Part shown: one piece after another, positions 25,001 to 36,600 of the stretch
Layout of the letters: the number at the start of each line of letters is the position of its first letter
How positions within the stretch are numbered: position 1 is the stretch's first letter
NCBI GenBank assembly: GCA_020137815.1
Contig: CM035350.1
Span: 3,702,037-3,766,036 of the forward strand
Source: Hormiphora californensis
Lineage: Eukaryota; Ctenophora; Tentaculata; Cydippida; Pleurobrachiidae
Reading direction: 5' to 3'
DNA: 64,000 nt
The notes under the pieces: model-generated
The model's database searches: none
The model's input: only the letters and a program-made list of their open reading frames with translations
What the model was told of the DNA's origin: nothing
Position numbers and translations under genes: made by a program

Positions 25001-28000
25001 GGGGGTTTAATTTTGATATAGAAAGGGGGAATTTTAATCGGAAAATTTAAAAACCCAAATTTAACAATTTTCCCCAAAGGGGGTTAAAAATTTAAAAAAA
25101 ACCCCCTGAGGCCCAAAGTTTGGGGGGAAACCCTAAATTTTTGGGGGTAAACAAAAACCACCGTATCTGAAAACACAGGTGATAAAAAAGCTAAATGCCC
25201 CAAAAAGTTTATAGGATTGGGAAAACCGCGGAAAAAACAAGCCGTTCAGTTAGATAACAAGGAAACCCCGTTTCCCTTCAAGCAAAGGAAGATAATTAAA
25301 AGGGAAAACAACAAAATAAAAACAGGAAAATCCTTTTCCAGTAAAAAGGGGGGGACCCAAAACCCGCTAAATAAAGGTTAAAAATGGGCCAACCCTTAAA
25401 AAACGGGCCTTTTAAATTTGGGGGGGGAAAAGCGATACCACCTGTCAAGGGAAAAAAGGTTTTTAAACTGCAGGGAAAAAAATCCAAAACAACCCTTCCC
25501 CCAAAACCAAAACAAAACTTTTCTTGGTTGACGTCAATTAAAATTTGGGGGGTTTTCTTCCTCAGGATTCCCAATTTGAAGAAAAAAGGTTTGCAGAAAA
25601 CCTGGGTAAAAACGGGGTTTTTAAAAAACCCTTTTTCGCGATCTTTTAAAATCTTCTTTCTTATTCAACCACCCCAGTTTTTTTTAGCTTTTTCTGATGC
25701 AAACCTTCACAGCGACGTGAGATCCGGTTTAAAAAGTAGCCGTAGTGGGACTCGCAGACAGGACCTTAAAGAGGTTTGGGAATAGTTAGCAACGGGGTGT
25801 ACTCTCCAAAGTTGGGGATTAAAACGCGAGGGGACAAGTTTGGGGGAAGACTTACAACAGAATGGTCATTATAGGACATTTGTAACCAGCAGGGGGGCCC
25901 GGACTTCACCGAGAGGAAAGTTTATGCGTGGAGGAGGTTGGGTGTCATAGATCAAACTTTGATATTTGGAACTCTGGCCCATTTAGGGGATTTGGGTGAT
26001 CGGAGAAGGGCTTTTCTTTCACAGGAGCGCCGGATCGAGGACACAACCAGTACAAAAAAATTGGGTGGGTCAAAAAACAAAACAGGGATGAGGGTATTCA
26101 ACACGGGAAGAGAGTGGCGAGGGAAAGGGAAAATTTTTAGAGCGTATTTTGGGAAAAAATACGGGAAAAACTGAAGACCAGAGGATTTGTACAAGGAGTT
26201 TTGAGGAAATAAGAAGCAGGGAAAATATTCATCTCGAAAAAGACTTTTGTCGATAAGCAAACCATTCTGGAACTTTAACTGTGGGATAAAAAAAATCTCC
26301 AAGGGCTACGACAATAAATTTAGGCGAAAAAAATGGAAAAAGAACTCGTGGAAGCAGCGAAACCCATTTCAAGGAGAGTGATAAGGTAAAAACAAGTGGA
26401 ACATTGAACGTTTAAAGGGTTAAATGGCACGACAGTTTTTTTTTCGGGGGAAAGCGCACAGAGGATTGTCTGGCCCAAGGGAAATTTCATGGGGTTTTTT
26501 GGATTTAAAGGCCCCCTGAAAACAGTAATCAGAAAAGAAGATTTTTACTTTTTAAGAGTATTTAAAGGGGAACCCCAAAGAACGGGGATTCGATGAAGAG
26601 GAGTACAGGCGGAGGCAGGCGTGGAGGACATCATGCAGTGGTTTTAAGGAAAGAGGAACCAGGAGAGGAAAACCCATAAATGCAAGTGGAACAAAGGGAG
26701 AAGGGGAAAACGGGCGTCTCAGCACAGGATTGGGGGGGGAAAAGGCCAGGGAAATGGAGATGGGGTTCACCCGAGAACTCTGAAAATATGGGAGTCGGCA
26801 GAAAAACTTTGGGCCCGAGTTATTCGTTGGTTTTGAAGTGTTCGTAGGCCTGGAGGCATCAACGGTTCCTTTCAAAAAAGCGGGGGAAAGAGCTCATTTT
26901 AAAAACCGGGGGTCCTTCCCCCTTTCCCCCATCAGATGACAGGTAAACTTTTGAGGGGTGTTAGACGAAAAGAGGGACCAGTATAGCAAAAACTTTTGCT
27001 CGAAGATGAACAGGAAGGATTTTCCCAAAACCGGAGCTGTACTGAATCTATCCAAAATGCTGGCAACTCACGAAAAACCCGTAGGAGAAAGGCAACCGCC
27101 TACTTTTTGATAATTTCGGAAGGTTTTTGACAGGGGCCCGTTCCCTCCTCATCTAAAAAAATCATCGTTAGGAAGTGGCAGATCTGAAGTTACCCCTTCG
27201 TTAGAAAACCGTTTGGGCTTTTTAAAGAAAAAGGGAAAGGTGGGCGAGCCAGAACTGGGGGGAACCACGGTTTCCACAAGGAGCAGAAATTTTCCCCTCT
27301 CCTTTTTACCTTTAAGGAGTCTTGACTACGAGAAATACCAAGATTTCGCACCACACTAAACATTAAAATTTGGACGGGGGGCGAGTTATCATGGCAGAAA
27401 AAGAAGTAAATCATCTAGCAAAGAGTCTAAAATACATCCACGAATGGTGTAGGCTTGGCGGGGTGGTGAACGGGGGAAAAAAGACAAGACTAAAAACCCT
27501 GGGGTTCGTCCAAAAGATCAAAACCCCCGGGACAGTATTCCCAAAAAATTTACCTCGGAAGAAGGGAAAATTTATAGCAGTTTCCAGCTTTTTGGGCTTT
27601 TCCCTAGACAAAGACCGAACTTTAAAAAATGCTCCTTTTACCTAAAGAAATGTGGTTTTAGGGGGAGCTCTCGACATCCCCAACAGGGAAGGATGGACTG
27701 AATAGTACTTCGTTGGTTTACTTTCAAAACAGGGTGCTACGAAGCTTTAGCGGCCCCCTCGGCTGGAAGACCCGGTATCAAGCTTTTAAAAAAACCTCAG
27801 GTCGAGCCAAACTAAAATCCCGGGAAGTCAGTTTTTATGTCCCAAATGATAGGAGACCTTCTCCAAACGTACCCCCTCTTGCGTCCTTGAGGATTCTGAC
27901 GATCAAATTTGTGCTGAAAGGGTTGCTAGCTGAGGATAGCATCAGTGCCAAACTTCTACAAATTGACTCGGAACCGTACCATAAGTTCGCACATCATCTA

Positions 28001-29045
28001 ACCATGACCAAATGCTATCTCCGATGGGTGGAGGACCAGGATCAGGAGAGTACAGATGCTAATGTTCCGGCAGCTACGAGAAGAAGGAGCTTTCTCAGAA
28101 GATGTGACTTGATAAACTATGAGCGAGATCAGCTATTGTACACCAAAGGAGAAATAGACGACTACGGATACAAACTATGGGATGATACCGTCAAACAACA
28201 AATGGAACACCTTTTCAAAACCGATGAATATACGCTGGAACCTAGTCACACGGTAGAGGACTTGAGAAGACTGGTCAACACAAGGGAAGTTGTTCTCACC
28301 CCTCTTCTCCATCGAGCTCTCAGTAGAGGAGAATCTACGGCGATTATCGACTTCACTCACGGTCATAATCTACGTTTTCAGAACTTTGCGTTCCGGTATC
28401 TGCAGCACGACAGCACGGTGTCCGTTCCGACATGCCTAGAGTGTGGGTTGTTGCCCGACTCATCTTACCACAAACTATTTGAATGTGTATCTGCAGGGGC
28501 AGTGTCTGCTCTAAGACAGGAGCTTAGTTCTTTAGCCATCTACGAATTAAACTACCGTATCCCCTTAATATTTTGTCAAGACAAAAACGTGAAACGCAAG
28601 TTCAGAATGCTAGTAGCACATATATTAGAGAATTCTACATTTGATGATAATCTATTGACGTAACGTAGCAGCTATCGTAAGTTTATACTTTATTTAGTAG
28701 GTAAATTAGTTATCCAAGTCATAAATTAGTCTCTAATTAATCTTAAATTAGTCTTGAATTAGTCTTAATTAAGTCTTAAATTAGTCCTAAATTAGTCTTA
28801 AGTTTTCTACTTCAAAATCTTAAATTTTCGTCTTAAAATTTAATTTACGTGTGATTCCGTGAAAATAATCTTTTTACTATTTTTACTATAGCCTAGTAAT
28901 GTAGCTTTTCTCTGCTACATTACATAGCTTAATTAACCATTATTACTATCGTTATCTTATTAACTTATTACATTACTTAATTTATTAACTGTATTAATCA
29001 TTATCTGTTACAACTATTATATTACTACAGCACTAATATAATATA

Positions 29046-29081
<36 letters not shown>

Positions 29082-32000
29082 TTATCACTAAGTTTAGAGA
29101 AATCAAGAGCATAGAATCTAATCAGCAGTGAATCTTTTCAGTTGTTAATTCCGTATAGCTTACAAGAAAGAAGCGTTATGTATTATGTATACAAGATTTA
29201 ATAATAATAATAATAATCTCTATCTCTCTCTCTCCTCAGGATCTACTAGAGATGCTAGATAAGAAGCTACCGCTGGAGACATTCCGGATTCTCCAGTGTC
29301 TTCTCCAGGGTTACTCCCACTCCTCAGCACAGCTCCTTGTTAGGGCCATCCAGGATAACGACCACACCACAATAGATCAGGTGAGAGTAGTTGTAATATT
29401 TGGTCAGTATGTTTAGGTGGTTAGTTAGGTGGTTTAGGCGCCAGACCCCAATTTGATTCGACAGTGCGCTCAGATGGGGTCAGACATGTTAGGGTAGTCA
29501 TTTCAGCATTGTTGGTTACTGGTTAGTTTATCCCGATCAAGACTAGTTAAAAATAATATGAAGGACCTAAAAAAAGGTTTCCGTAGTAAAAATGCTAGAT
29601 CCTGATTGTGCAATCTCTGTCAGGTTCTGATGGTGCTCCTGTGTTCTAGCCCGTCGCAACTAGCGGAGATCGATTCGGCGTACATGAAGTGTTCAGGTAA
29701 GATAAAATTCGTGTTCATATGTTAAGTGTTTATCCGATATTTCTGTTGCTATAACATATATGTTCTAACTAAAGCTAAATAGTGAGGGAAGGTATAGAGC
29801 AACGCAACATGTGTCTCAACTCCTGTCTCTCACAATCGTAAATTTCCTTCCGACTGTTATCAAAAACTTCTCCGAAAAAAAAACTAACGCTCTTTTATTC
29901 ACATTTCCTGAGACTCTTTGGTTCACATTTAATAACATTATATGGGTACATCCGCTACTAGCTTATCCATTAATATTATCAGGCATATAATATTCTCTCC
30001 CAGTACCCGAATATAATTTCTAGGTATGTCTAGTCACCTAGTTCTGCATGGGTGAGAGAGGGTGACCAGCCAATATACTGACTCCCTCTATCCCATTATC
30101 TTTTATGAACTCTTCTCTTATCAAATATCTTTACAGCTCCGGGAGCCAAGAAGTCCCTTTCTGAAACACTCAACGAGAATCTGATGGGGGAGTTTCAGAG
30201 ATTCGTCTCCGCCATTATGAAGGTACGGTTGATCCAGGGGTGGTACCGGGTAAAATGTGATCAGGTGATTTGTCAAGGCTCTTCGCAAGCAAAGGCCTTT
30301 GAAAACATATGCCGATATATTCTGAGCCATATGACTGAATATCATTTTCCCTTAGCAGATGCTCACTAGTAAAAGAACCTATTCTTCTTTGCGTCAGGTT
30401 TCGTAATAATGTGAACTCATGTTAAACATGGGTTCAAGACACGATTTCTAGACCAAGTTCCTGGATTCTTTCCAAATAGAACTTCCTCTTCCGCAGTAGT
30501 ATGTTATGCACATCTCGGGGTGCATTACATGAACCCTCCCCCGTAATAATTAGTATTTGTTATACCCCCTACCGATAAGACTTATTATTCCAGGGAGATA
30601 GGGACCTCGGCAATGCCACAGACGAAGACCTGGCGAAGGCAGATGCTCGAATTCTCTCAAAAGTATGTTCAAACCGGTTTAAAGGGAATGTTAATTAGAG
30701 GGGTTCGGTACGTATTAATTCTACCCAATACAAAATTAACGGTGAATTGGATCCTAATTTTTTCCCTTTTTTCGCCGGTCTTGTAAACTGATAATTTCAA
30801 CCTACTTTTTTCTCATCCCCCCACACATGACACAAAAAAGCGTCTTATCATTTCGCATTACAAGTGCAGCACGTGAGAATGGGTGTGAAAATTCCGAGAA
30901 TATGTTGGGGTTTGGTCCATAAAAACATGGTTGTGCGTTTTATTTTGGCGAGTAACATCATTCATATTACTCATTCTACATAATTTCTCAGTCCCTCTGC
31001 TTCATATTATGAAGCGGGGGACTGAGAAATTATGCAGAATTCACAGCCACACCCAGTGGATAAAAATTACGGTAATTTGTTGGTGACATTTGATAGGTTG
31101 TCAAAACAAAATCAAAGAAAGAACTTTCGAAAACTTTTCAATAACCGATAAATTATGGTTTTCGTGTCTTTTATGTTTCGGTGTATTTTCCTCAGAGTAC
31201 AGACTTCAAGTGGACAGACGAGGACAATGTTTTCAATGAAGTCTTCATAAAGAGGAACATGAGCCAACTTCGCCTTACATTCCATCATTATACCGAGGTA
31301 CTATAATTATGTGATATTTTAACTAAGGTGTTGGCATCAAAGGTGCATTTCTCAAAGAAGTGCCGTCTCTCAAACAGCAAGCAAACCTCCAATGTCCCAA
31401 AAGTGTTATTATAAACAACGATCATGTTTGTAGGATACGGGTTCGGATATAACAGACGTTATACTGGAAGAGTTCTCCTTGCATCTCCAGAAAGCACTAC
31501 TGAACTTAGGTATGTCAATTATATATCACATACTCAATATATTGGGTGGGTTTGGTGGGGAATGTATGTGCATTATATATTGGGTGGGTTTGGTGGGGAA
31601 TGTATGTGCATTATATATTGGGTGGGTTTGGTGGGGAATGTATGTGCATTATATATTGGGTGGGTTTGGTGGTGAATGTATGTGCATTATATATATTGGG
31701 TGGGTTTGGTGTGAACTTCCCACTGGGAAGACTGAAGAGGGTGAGCACTAAACATGGGGTTCGTCTGGAACCGGATCAGGGGTTCAAAAGAGAGGTCATT
31801 ACTTCATGGTTTGAGTATACAATGCACACATAAAACCCGTGTGTCTTCACCCTAGTATACATCGCTGAGAATGGCCTCCCAACCTTCCTCGCAAAGATGG
31901 TGTTTGAGTCCAAGTCTAAAACCCACTTTCTTAATGTCCTAATTTGGATCATTGCATCTCGGTTTAAGGTGAGAGATTGTGTAGCTGGTAGAAATGTTGA

Positions 32001-32607
32001 AGGTGCTGTGTATGTGGAGTAATAATGGAAAGCATTTGATATCGTGTTATGTTTTGGAATAGCTGCTTAGCGCTGCCAGACATATCCATAAGGGCATGAC
32101 TGTACTGGTATATAATCTTATTTCTGTTGATTTCATTCTCTGCGGTCAATCCGTGTCACACAAATGAAGCACAATCAGAAAGCATAGCCCGATAGCATGA
32201 TATGAATCTAGGGAGATGCTGAATGTATTGCATGTCTGATGATCGGAAGTTGGTAAACTCGGATAATACCAACTACAGAACTAGTATATGTGAATATCCT
32301 TATGAAGCTCCTAATTGTGCTCTTATAGTATTAGTATTAGTATTAGTATACTGCAGCTGCATGTCGCTAGTCATCTTGTGTCAACCTCCGCTGAAATGTG
32401 AACTCTCTCTACAAGTGACATCCTCCTATCCCTCAAACACAGTTGGATTTGGCAGAGTTGTGTCAGATGTTCACCATCAAGTACGATATGTCCATTGTGA
32501 ACCTGGTCGAGAACGCTGGACTTCCCATTGAGACGAGCAAGCTGCTCATCAGGATCTGCAATTCCGTGATCACCGCCAACAACTCATCCAACAACAAGTG
32601 TGGATAA
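12274..32607 (+). CDS. Divergent double-core annexin-like protein
   Basis: Annexins bind acidic membranes through repeats of ~70 residues, normally using calcium. Exons: up to 12437, 18905-19022, 19330-19408, 19565-19629 or longer, 20046-20091, 21416-21532, 22761-22890, 23170-23300, 29240-29380, 29624-29696, 30137-30222, 30594-30662, 31196-31297, 31434-31509, 31856-31968, 32443-32607 (TAA). Typical annexin features are YKKVYGSPLLDSKLLSGEVW, DLLEMLDKKL, LLCSSPSQLAEIDSAY, the inter-core GDRDL..ATDEDLAKADAR, KWTDEDNVFNEVF and a final helix pair ending KLLIRICNS. The exons fit two four-repeat cores, as in annexin A6. The GxGT calcium loops are replaced in the repeats I can align. The first exon is uncertain (ATG at 12274, or an acceptor near 12286), and the joins around 19629-21416 are out of phase. 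Confidence 0.75.
12770..13380 (+). repeat. 620-bp repeat family, copy A (diverged)
   Basis: Begins CCTCGACCAAAACGCGGAG and ends CAGGCCCCGAA. Internal landmarks are tandem TTAATTACATGTAATTAC motifs and a TATGGTT microsatellite. It differs from copies B-D at many sites. Its right end abuts the TA next to the TIR at 13383. Confidence 0.85.
13584..14203 (+). repeat. 620-bp repeat family, copy B
   Basis: Nearly identical to copies C and D, with the same ends and internal motifs. Short ORFs within it recur in every copy and are by-products of the repeat. Confidence 0.9.
14334..16138 (-). CDS. Small Ser/Thr/Pro-rich protein gene nested in an annexin intron
   Basis: Not recognised. Three exons join in phase: 16036-16138 (ATG at 16138), 15391-15660 and 14334-14526, giving about 188 residues. 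The protein starts MAASTACTEQLSF and continues with MPRGDMTDLLDSIDPRTP, then a Ser/Pro-rich tail (PLSPASSDAGS, GPPSPAG) and basic RVVRRTR. A good donor (GTATGT) follows 14334, so further exons may exist; if unspliced the frame stops at 14282. The gene lies wholly within the first long annexin intron, on the opposite strand, and inside the TIR-bounded unit. The last exon's acceptor sits in a three-copy tandem repeat. Composition suggests an intrinsically disordered protein. Confidence 0.5.
14507..14634. repeat. ~42-bp tandem repeat, three copies, over a splice acceptor
   Basis: The unit GGCAGTTGGGAGGCTGAGGG plus GGATTATGTGGGTAA occurs three times. On the minus strand each copy provides a CCCTCAG acceptor identical to the one I assign to the exon ending at 14526. 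Confidence 0.75.
14965..15257. repeat. Perfect palindrome, 146-bp arms, 1-base centre
   Basis: The arms 14965-15110 and 15112-15257 are exact complements around G15111 by my reading. A 12-base direct repeat ACACTACTGATC occurs just left (about 14952) and about 30 bases beyond the right arm (about 15287), like a target-site duplication. It lies in an intron of the nested minus-strand gene. Confidence 0.85.
16521..17141 (-). repeat. 620-bp repeat family, copy C (inverted)
   Basis: Inverted copy, close to identical with B and D. With copy D it forms a large inverted pair separated by about 31 bases. Confidence 0.9.
17173..17793 (+). repeat. 620-bp repeat family, copy D
   Basis: Direct-orientation copy facing copy C. 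The short motif TAGCTTTAATAAT occurs before both C and D, which may mark a duplicated target. Confidence 0.9.
18634..18880. repeat. Homopolymer and CT-rich stretch before an annexin exon
   Basis: G, A and C runs at 18634-18670 followed by CT repeats leading into the acceptor of the exon at 18905. The early part resembles the poor-quality stretch at 23.6 kb. Confidence 0.6.
19123..19205. repeat. Dispersed short repeat (GTCAGAGCATTGG family)
   Basis: Two copies of GTCAGAGCATTG flank GAGAACTGCGG. Related pieces occur at about 45171, 49113-49201 and 58725-58790. Confidence 0.55.
20554..21270. mobile_element. Element with ~30-45-bp terminal inverted repeats
   Basis: The left end TAAAGTCCATTTTTCAAC is inverted at the right end (GTTGAATAAATGGACTTTA). 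The same ends bound a smaller element at 4074-4228. The interior holds X-box-like repeats at 20720-20820 (GTTGCTATGGTAAC units) and a GGACGGACGGAC run at about 21090. No transposase is seen. Confidence 0.6.
21950..22430. repeat. Long CT-rich low-complexity intron
   Basis: Nearly continuous CT repeats with interruptions, in an annexin-gene intron. The long Leu/Ser reading frames here are artefacts of the repeat. Confidence 0.85.
23600..27700. other. Degraded or poorly resolved 4-kb stretch
   Basis: Composition changes abruptly to runs of A, G, C and T (for example 23640-24360), unlike any neighbouring DNA. No long frame survives, yet pieces of a LINE reverse transcriptase can be read near 27370-27660. 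It most resembles a badly polished consensus over a LINE, but strong mutation of an old copy is possible. It lies between the annexin exons ending 23300 and starting 29240. Confidence 0.55.
27370..28663 (+). mobile_element. 3' part of a non-LTR (LINE) retrotransposon
   Basis: At 27400-27520 a frame reads YIHEWCRLGGVVN..KKTRLKTLGF, the conserved post-palm segment of LINE reverse transcriptases. After frame breaks, an open frame from about 27713 to the stop at 28663 (~316 residues) encodes a LINE C-terminal region with a CLECG...H...C zinc-knuckle-like motif (CLECGLLPDSSYHKLFEC), common in the R1/Jockey/I group. The frame is interrupted upstream, so it is inactive or mis-assembled. An AT-rich tail follows to about 29100. 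Confidence 0.75.
29050..29080. repeat. TA microsatellite
   Basis: About 15 TA units in the AT-rich tail after the LINE ORF. Confidence 0.8.
30973..31043. repeat. Hairpin in annexin intron
   Basis: Arms of about 34 bases (ATAATTTCTCAGTCCCTCTG and its near complement) with almost no loop, between the exons ending 30662 and starting 31196. Confidence 0.6.
31530..31715. repeat. 38-bp tandem repeat, four to five copies
   Basis: The unit TATATTGGGTGGGTTTGGTG plus GGGAATGTATGTGCATTA repeats head to tail between the annexin exons ending 31509 and starting 31856. Confidence 0.85.
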
Positions 32608-33476
32608 CGTGTTAACTCTCTAAGAGCTCGTTGTCATGGTAACACTCCCATGGTAACGTGGTTACCTCTCAACACGTTATCAGGGGAGAGGTAGAGCGTT
32701 ACTAATAGTTGGTTACCTTGGCAACCGCGTCCTGTTATTATCCGGTACTAAAATCAGGTTGTTTGTTTGTGTGTTCCAGTATGAAAAGTTAGATGCAGGT
32801 ACATTTAAAGTAGGATGAACTCAGTTGGGAAGGGATAGTGCAATTTGGATGGACAAGATATACCTTACTCTCGTTTTTTAAGAAACGCTTTAGTAAGAAA
32901 CTTTTTTATAAGAAACTTTTCAAATGTAAGTCACACAATTCAGAGACACCACAACAAAATAGAACACCCCTAACTTGTTTAGTTTCTTGATAAAGGAGAA
33001 ATTCTTTTTGTTTTTGGATTGCTTACACCTGTAGTTTCCTAGAAAAAAAGTTTCTTATTTAAAAGTTTCTTGAAATATGCGAGCTTAATTAACGAGAGTA
33101 AGGTATGTTAAAGATATGAATGTCATATTATATACGTTATTTGTGTTTGGAGTGAGCGGTCCTCAATATAATATGGGTGCTTGTTGTACGAGGGGAGAAC
33201 AAGAATTGCCTCACAAATATATATTTGTCAGACCTATCAGACCATATAAGGTCTGATAGTTTGACGGTTAAACACTCGGTAAAAGCGATCCAGCTAAATT
33301 GTGAATGTATAAGTTGTGTACCAAGTGTATACGGCCGCTCTCATAGTTTTCTATTCGAGTAGAAAATAAACACGCTTCTATATATTTTTCAAAAAATTAA
33401 CGCATCTATCGCCATCTTCATTCATCAAAAAATTAAACATCCTCACTAAAATATCTTCCATTACAACTATTATATT
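32608..33476. other. Spacer with X-box-like sites and a MITE
   Basis: X-box-like motifs sit just after the annexin stop at about 32630 (GTTGTCATGGTAAC, imperfect) and 32712 (GTTACCTTGGCAAC, full match). A ~245-bp inverted-repeat element spans 32861-33107 with ends TACCTTACTCTCGTT and its complement flanked by TA; its interior repeats AAGAAACTTTT-like sequence. No gene seen. Confidence 0.6.
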
Positions 33477-33694
33477 CTACCCGTCCCTGCAAGGACAGAA
33501 GACCCATTTGAGTGCCCTAAGGAGCCCATAATCGTCCTCCCACCGACCCTTACTGTCCGATATTTCATCCTCGTCCTCCTGCATTCCCGGGGTACAAGAG
33601 CACGTGGTGGTGGTCTTGTTGGATAGAGGTTCCATTCTCATACTAGTAAAGAAGGTGATCATTCCTTGCTCCCCACATCCACCTCCCCTCCTCC

Positions 33695-36600
33695 TCAGTC
33701 TACAATACTAGAGAAGTCTGACGTGTTATCGTAATCAACTAAGTTATCCTCATCCTGATTCTCATTATCTAGGGCAGCAGATAACCGAGGCATTCCCCCA
33801 GCCCGATCCAGTGGAGCCATAAGATTTCAAAACCGGGACTTTCTTCTTTAGACTGGAATCGCTGTGATCATCATCTCCCCCAATGGAAGCCACCTTGTCC
33901 AGAGTCTGGGAGTTGGTGGTGGTGGTGGTTGTCAGCTTGCTACGGGTCATCATCTGTTCCATTTCTTGATGGAGCTCCTCAAACCTAGACCGTGGTTTCT
34001 TCTCCACCTCATCATGATCTGATCCAGATGCTGCCTTGTTGTCCCGCAGGTACAGAAGATACTTGTCCACCTGTTCAGGGGAGTAGACTTGGCTGGCGGA
34101 TCGTTTGATGCAAGCTGCACGATGGTGACTCTCCCATGTTTTATCATTGTCACTCTTAGCTGCCACGGTAGTTGTGGTGCTTGCTTCTTCCACAGTTTTC
34201 CCAGAGTTGTTAGTTTCTAGATTGTGAGAGTTGAAGGTGTTCTCAATCAGCTCAGAACTGTCAACAATATGTCCCCCGGTGACTGAGCTAGTCTCCGATA
34301 TATCCGTTCTCTCCTCCTTGCGCTCCAGAATCAAATCCTCAACTTGGTTGAAGATCCGTTCCACATGCCTATTATCTGTCGACTGGATGGTAGTAGATTT
34401 TGTAGCAGAGGTAGGCTGGGAGACTGATGATTCAGATGTTGTATCCATTGAATCGGGAACCGGAACTTGTGCTGTTTCAACTGGTTGGACCTTCATTGGC
34501 GGGGTTGCGCCATTATTCTTCGTTTGATCATGTTTAGCGGTTTTAAAACTCGTACTAGGACTCATTGTCGAACTACCGTCCTCTTGATCTGTTTGGTCTT
34601 TCTTGGAAACAGCGGATTTGAAATCTGAAGGCGTGCAAGACGAGGAGGAACTTTCCGTTTCAATATCAACACCCTGATTGCTCACTCCTGAGATCATTCT
34701 CTCAAGCGCTCTTGGAATGGCCTGCTCGTGTGAGTCGTACGTTTGTCTGTCTGTCTCTGGAGATGATTCCTTGGTCGCGACAACGCCTGCAATAGCAACA
34801 GGAACATCAATCGAATCGGAATCACTTGATACATCAGCAGAGTGGTCTGTGTGGGTGTTCCTACTTCTAGCCTCACTGGAAATATCCGATGATTCGCTCT
34901 GGCTAGAGTGATCCCGTCGCTCCGGAGAGGACTTGATTATCGACATAGACAGTTGATGAAATGTTGGGGCATCACTGCACTCATGGAAGCAAACCTCGGA
35001 GTCATCAGAGTCACTTTCATCAGTTTCATTTACTACAAACTTTCCGGGTCCTTTCCTAGAGACCAAAGGGCTAGAAGTGAGGTCTATTGTTCGTTCCAAT
35101 GTGTTCCTCTTATAGGCAAACGTCTTGACTGGTGCCACTTTCTTCAACTCTTCACTGAAGGTAAGATCTAGAAGGAGGCTGTAGATGACCTAGCAGCAGG
35201 AGATTTGGCAGGGGATTTGGCAGGAGATTTGGCAGGAGATTTGGCAGGAGATTTGGCAGGAGATTTGGGGGACTCCAGATTGAGAGATACTGGTCTGTAC
35301 AAAGCCCTCTTGAAAGGAACTGCAGGGGTAGTGGTAGTGGAGCTTGTAGAGGAATGTTGACAAAGGAATATCGAAGCTGATCCGGTCTATTCTGCTCAGC
35401 AGATTCACCACAACTCTGATCCGCAAAATTATTACGACTCTCCTCAGAGGATTTGTTACCACTCTCACCCGAAGATTTGTTATGACTCTCCTCAGATTTC
35501 ACAAGACTTTCCTTATTAGACGTGTTATGGCTTTTAGTGTCACTGCTTGAAGAAGAAAGGTTTGACAAACCTCTCATAGTGGTATCTGGCTTAGTCCCAT
35601 AGCTTTCCAAATCACTCCCAATATTCACCTTCATAGAGATTGAAGAAGATTGGTCTAAAGTTGAACCTCTCTTGACATTTCCCTGGGAAGATTCAATCTT
35701 TGAGGAGGCATCGCTAGTAACTGAGGCAAGACTGTTGGTGGATGTCTGTGTGCCAAACGTTGCCCTCCTCGGTTCCTCAGCCGTCACGGGCAACAGTTTC
35801 TCGGGGGATCGGGTGTACATTTCATTTGGTGTGGTGATCTTGGTGGAGCTATTGTACTCACTTCTGCTCTTCGATTCACTTTTCGGTGGGGAGGGTTTAG
35901 CAGCCAGCTCGTGTTGCTTCATCTCTGCCAGGGAAGTGATAGAGTCCGTACCTGCGGAATTTAACGAGGACAGAGAGGTGGTGCTGTAACTAACCAGTCT
36001 AACTAGCTTCGCCTGATCCTCCAGCCGCTTCAAGTCCTCACTTTGCCTCACTATCTGCTTAACAAGATCATACGGTGCATGGACACCGTCCGAAGATGAG
36101 GTACTTTTCTCGGTGACTGACAGGATGGATTCCAGCTCCTTTTGGTTTAAAACAGAGAGTTGAGGGAGGTTCATGGTGGAGAGGTTGGGGAGATTAAACA
36201 TGCTCGTTTGGGTTAGACTTCCCTCCATGGGGGTGATGTTGGTAAAAGAGGCAGAGGGGTCAGATCTCTGGTCAGGGTAAGGTGCTACTGCCGACACTTC
36301 ACTAATGGTACTGACTTCGATTGAAGGAACGTCCTCAAAACTAGGGTCACTGATGCTCTCTACTATAATCGTAGGTTTCTTGATAGTAGGGGCAGGAATT
36401 GGCACACCGACATTGAGACCTGTACTCTCCAGGGGTTCTGGAGACTTCTGGAAAGCCTTGTTAACCTCAAATTGCCCTCTCATACCAGTAGGCCCTTGGT
36501 CTAGAGATCGTCGCCTCTGCATCTCCAGTGTCTCTATTTCTACTTCACCCGCCACAACATCATCCGAAATGTACCCCGGCGAGATCTCCTCCGACCCTTC

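Noticed and set aside
23665-26875. Many 60-140-codon frames
   Set aside because: Homopolymer-rich, no domain, and the sequence itself looks unreliable.
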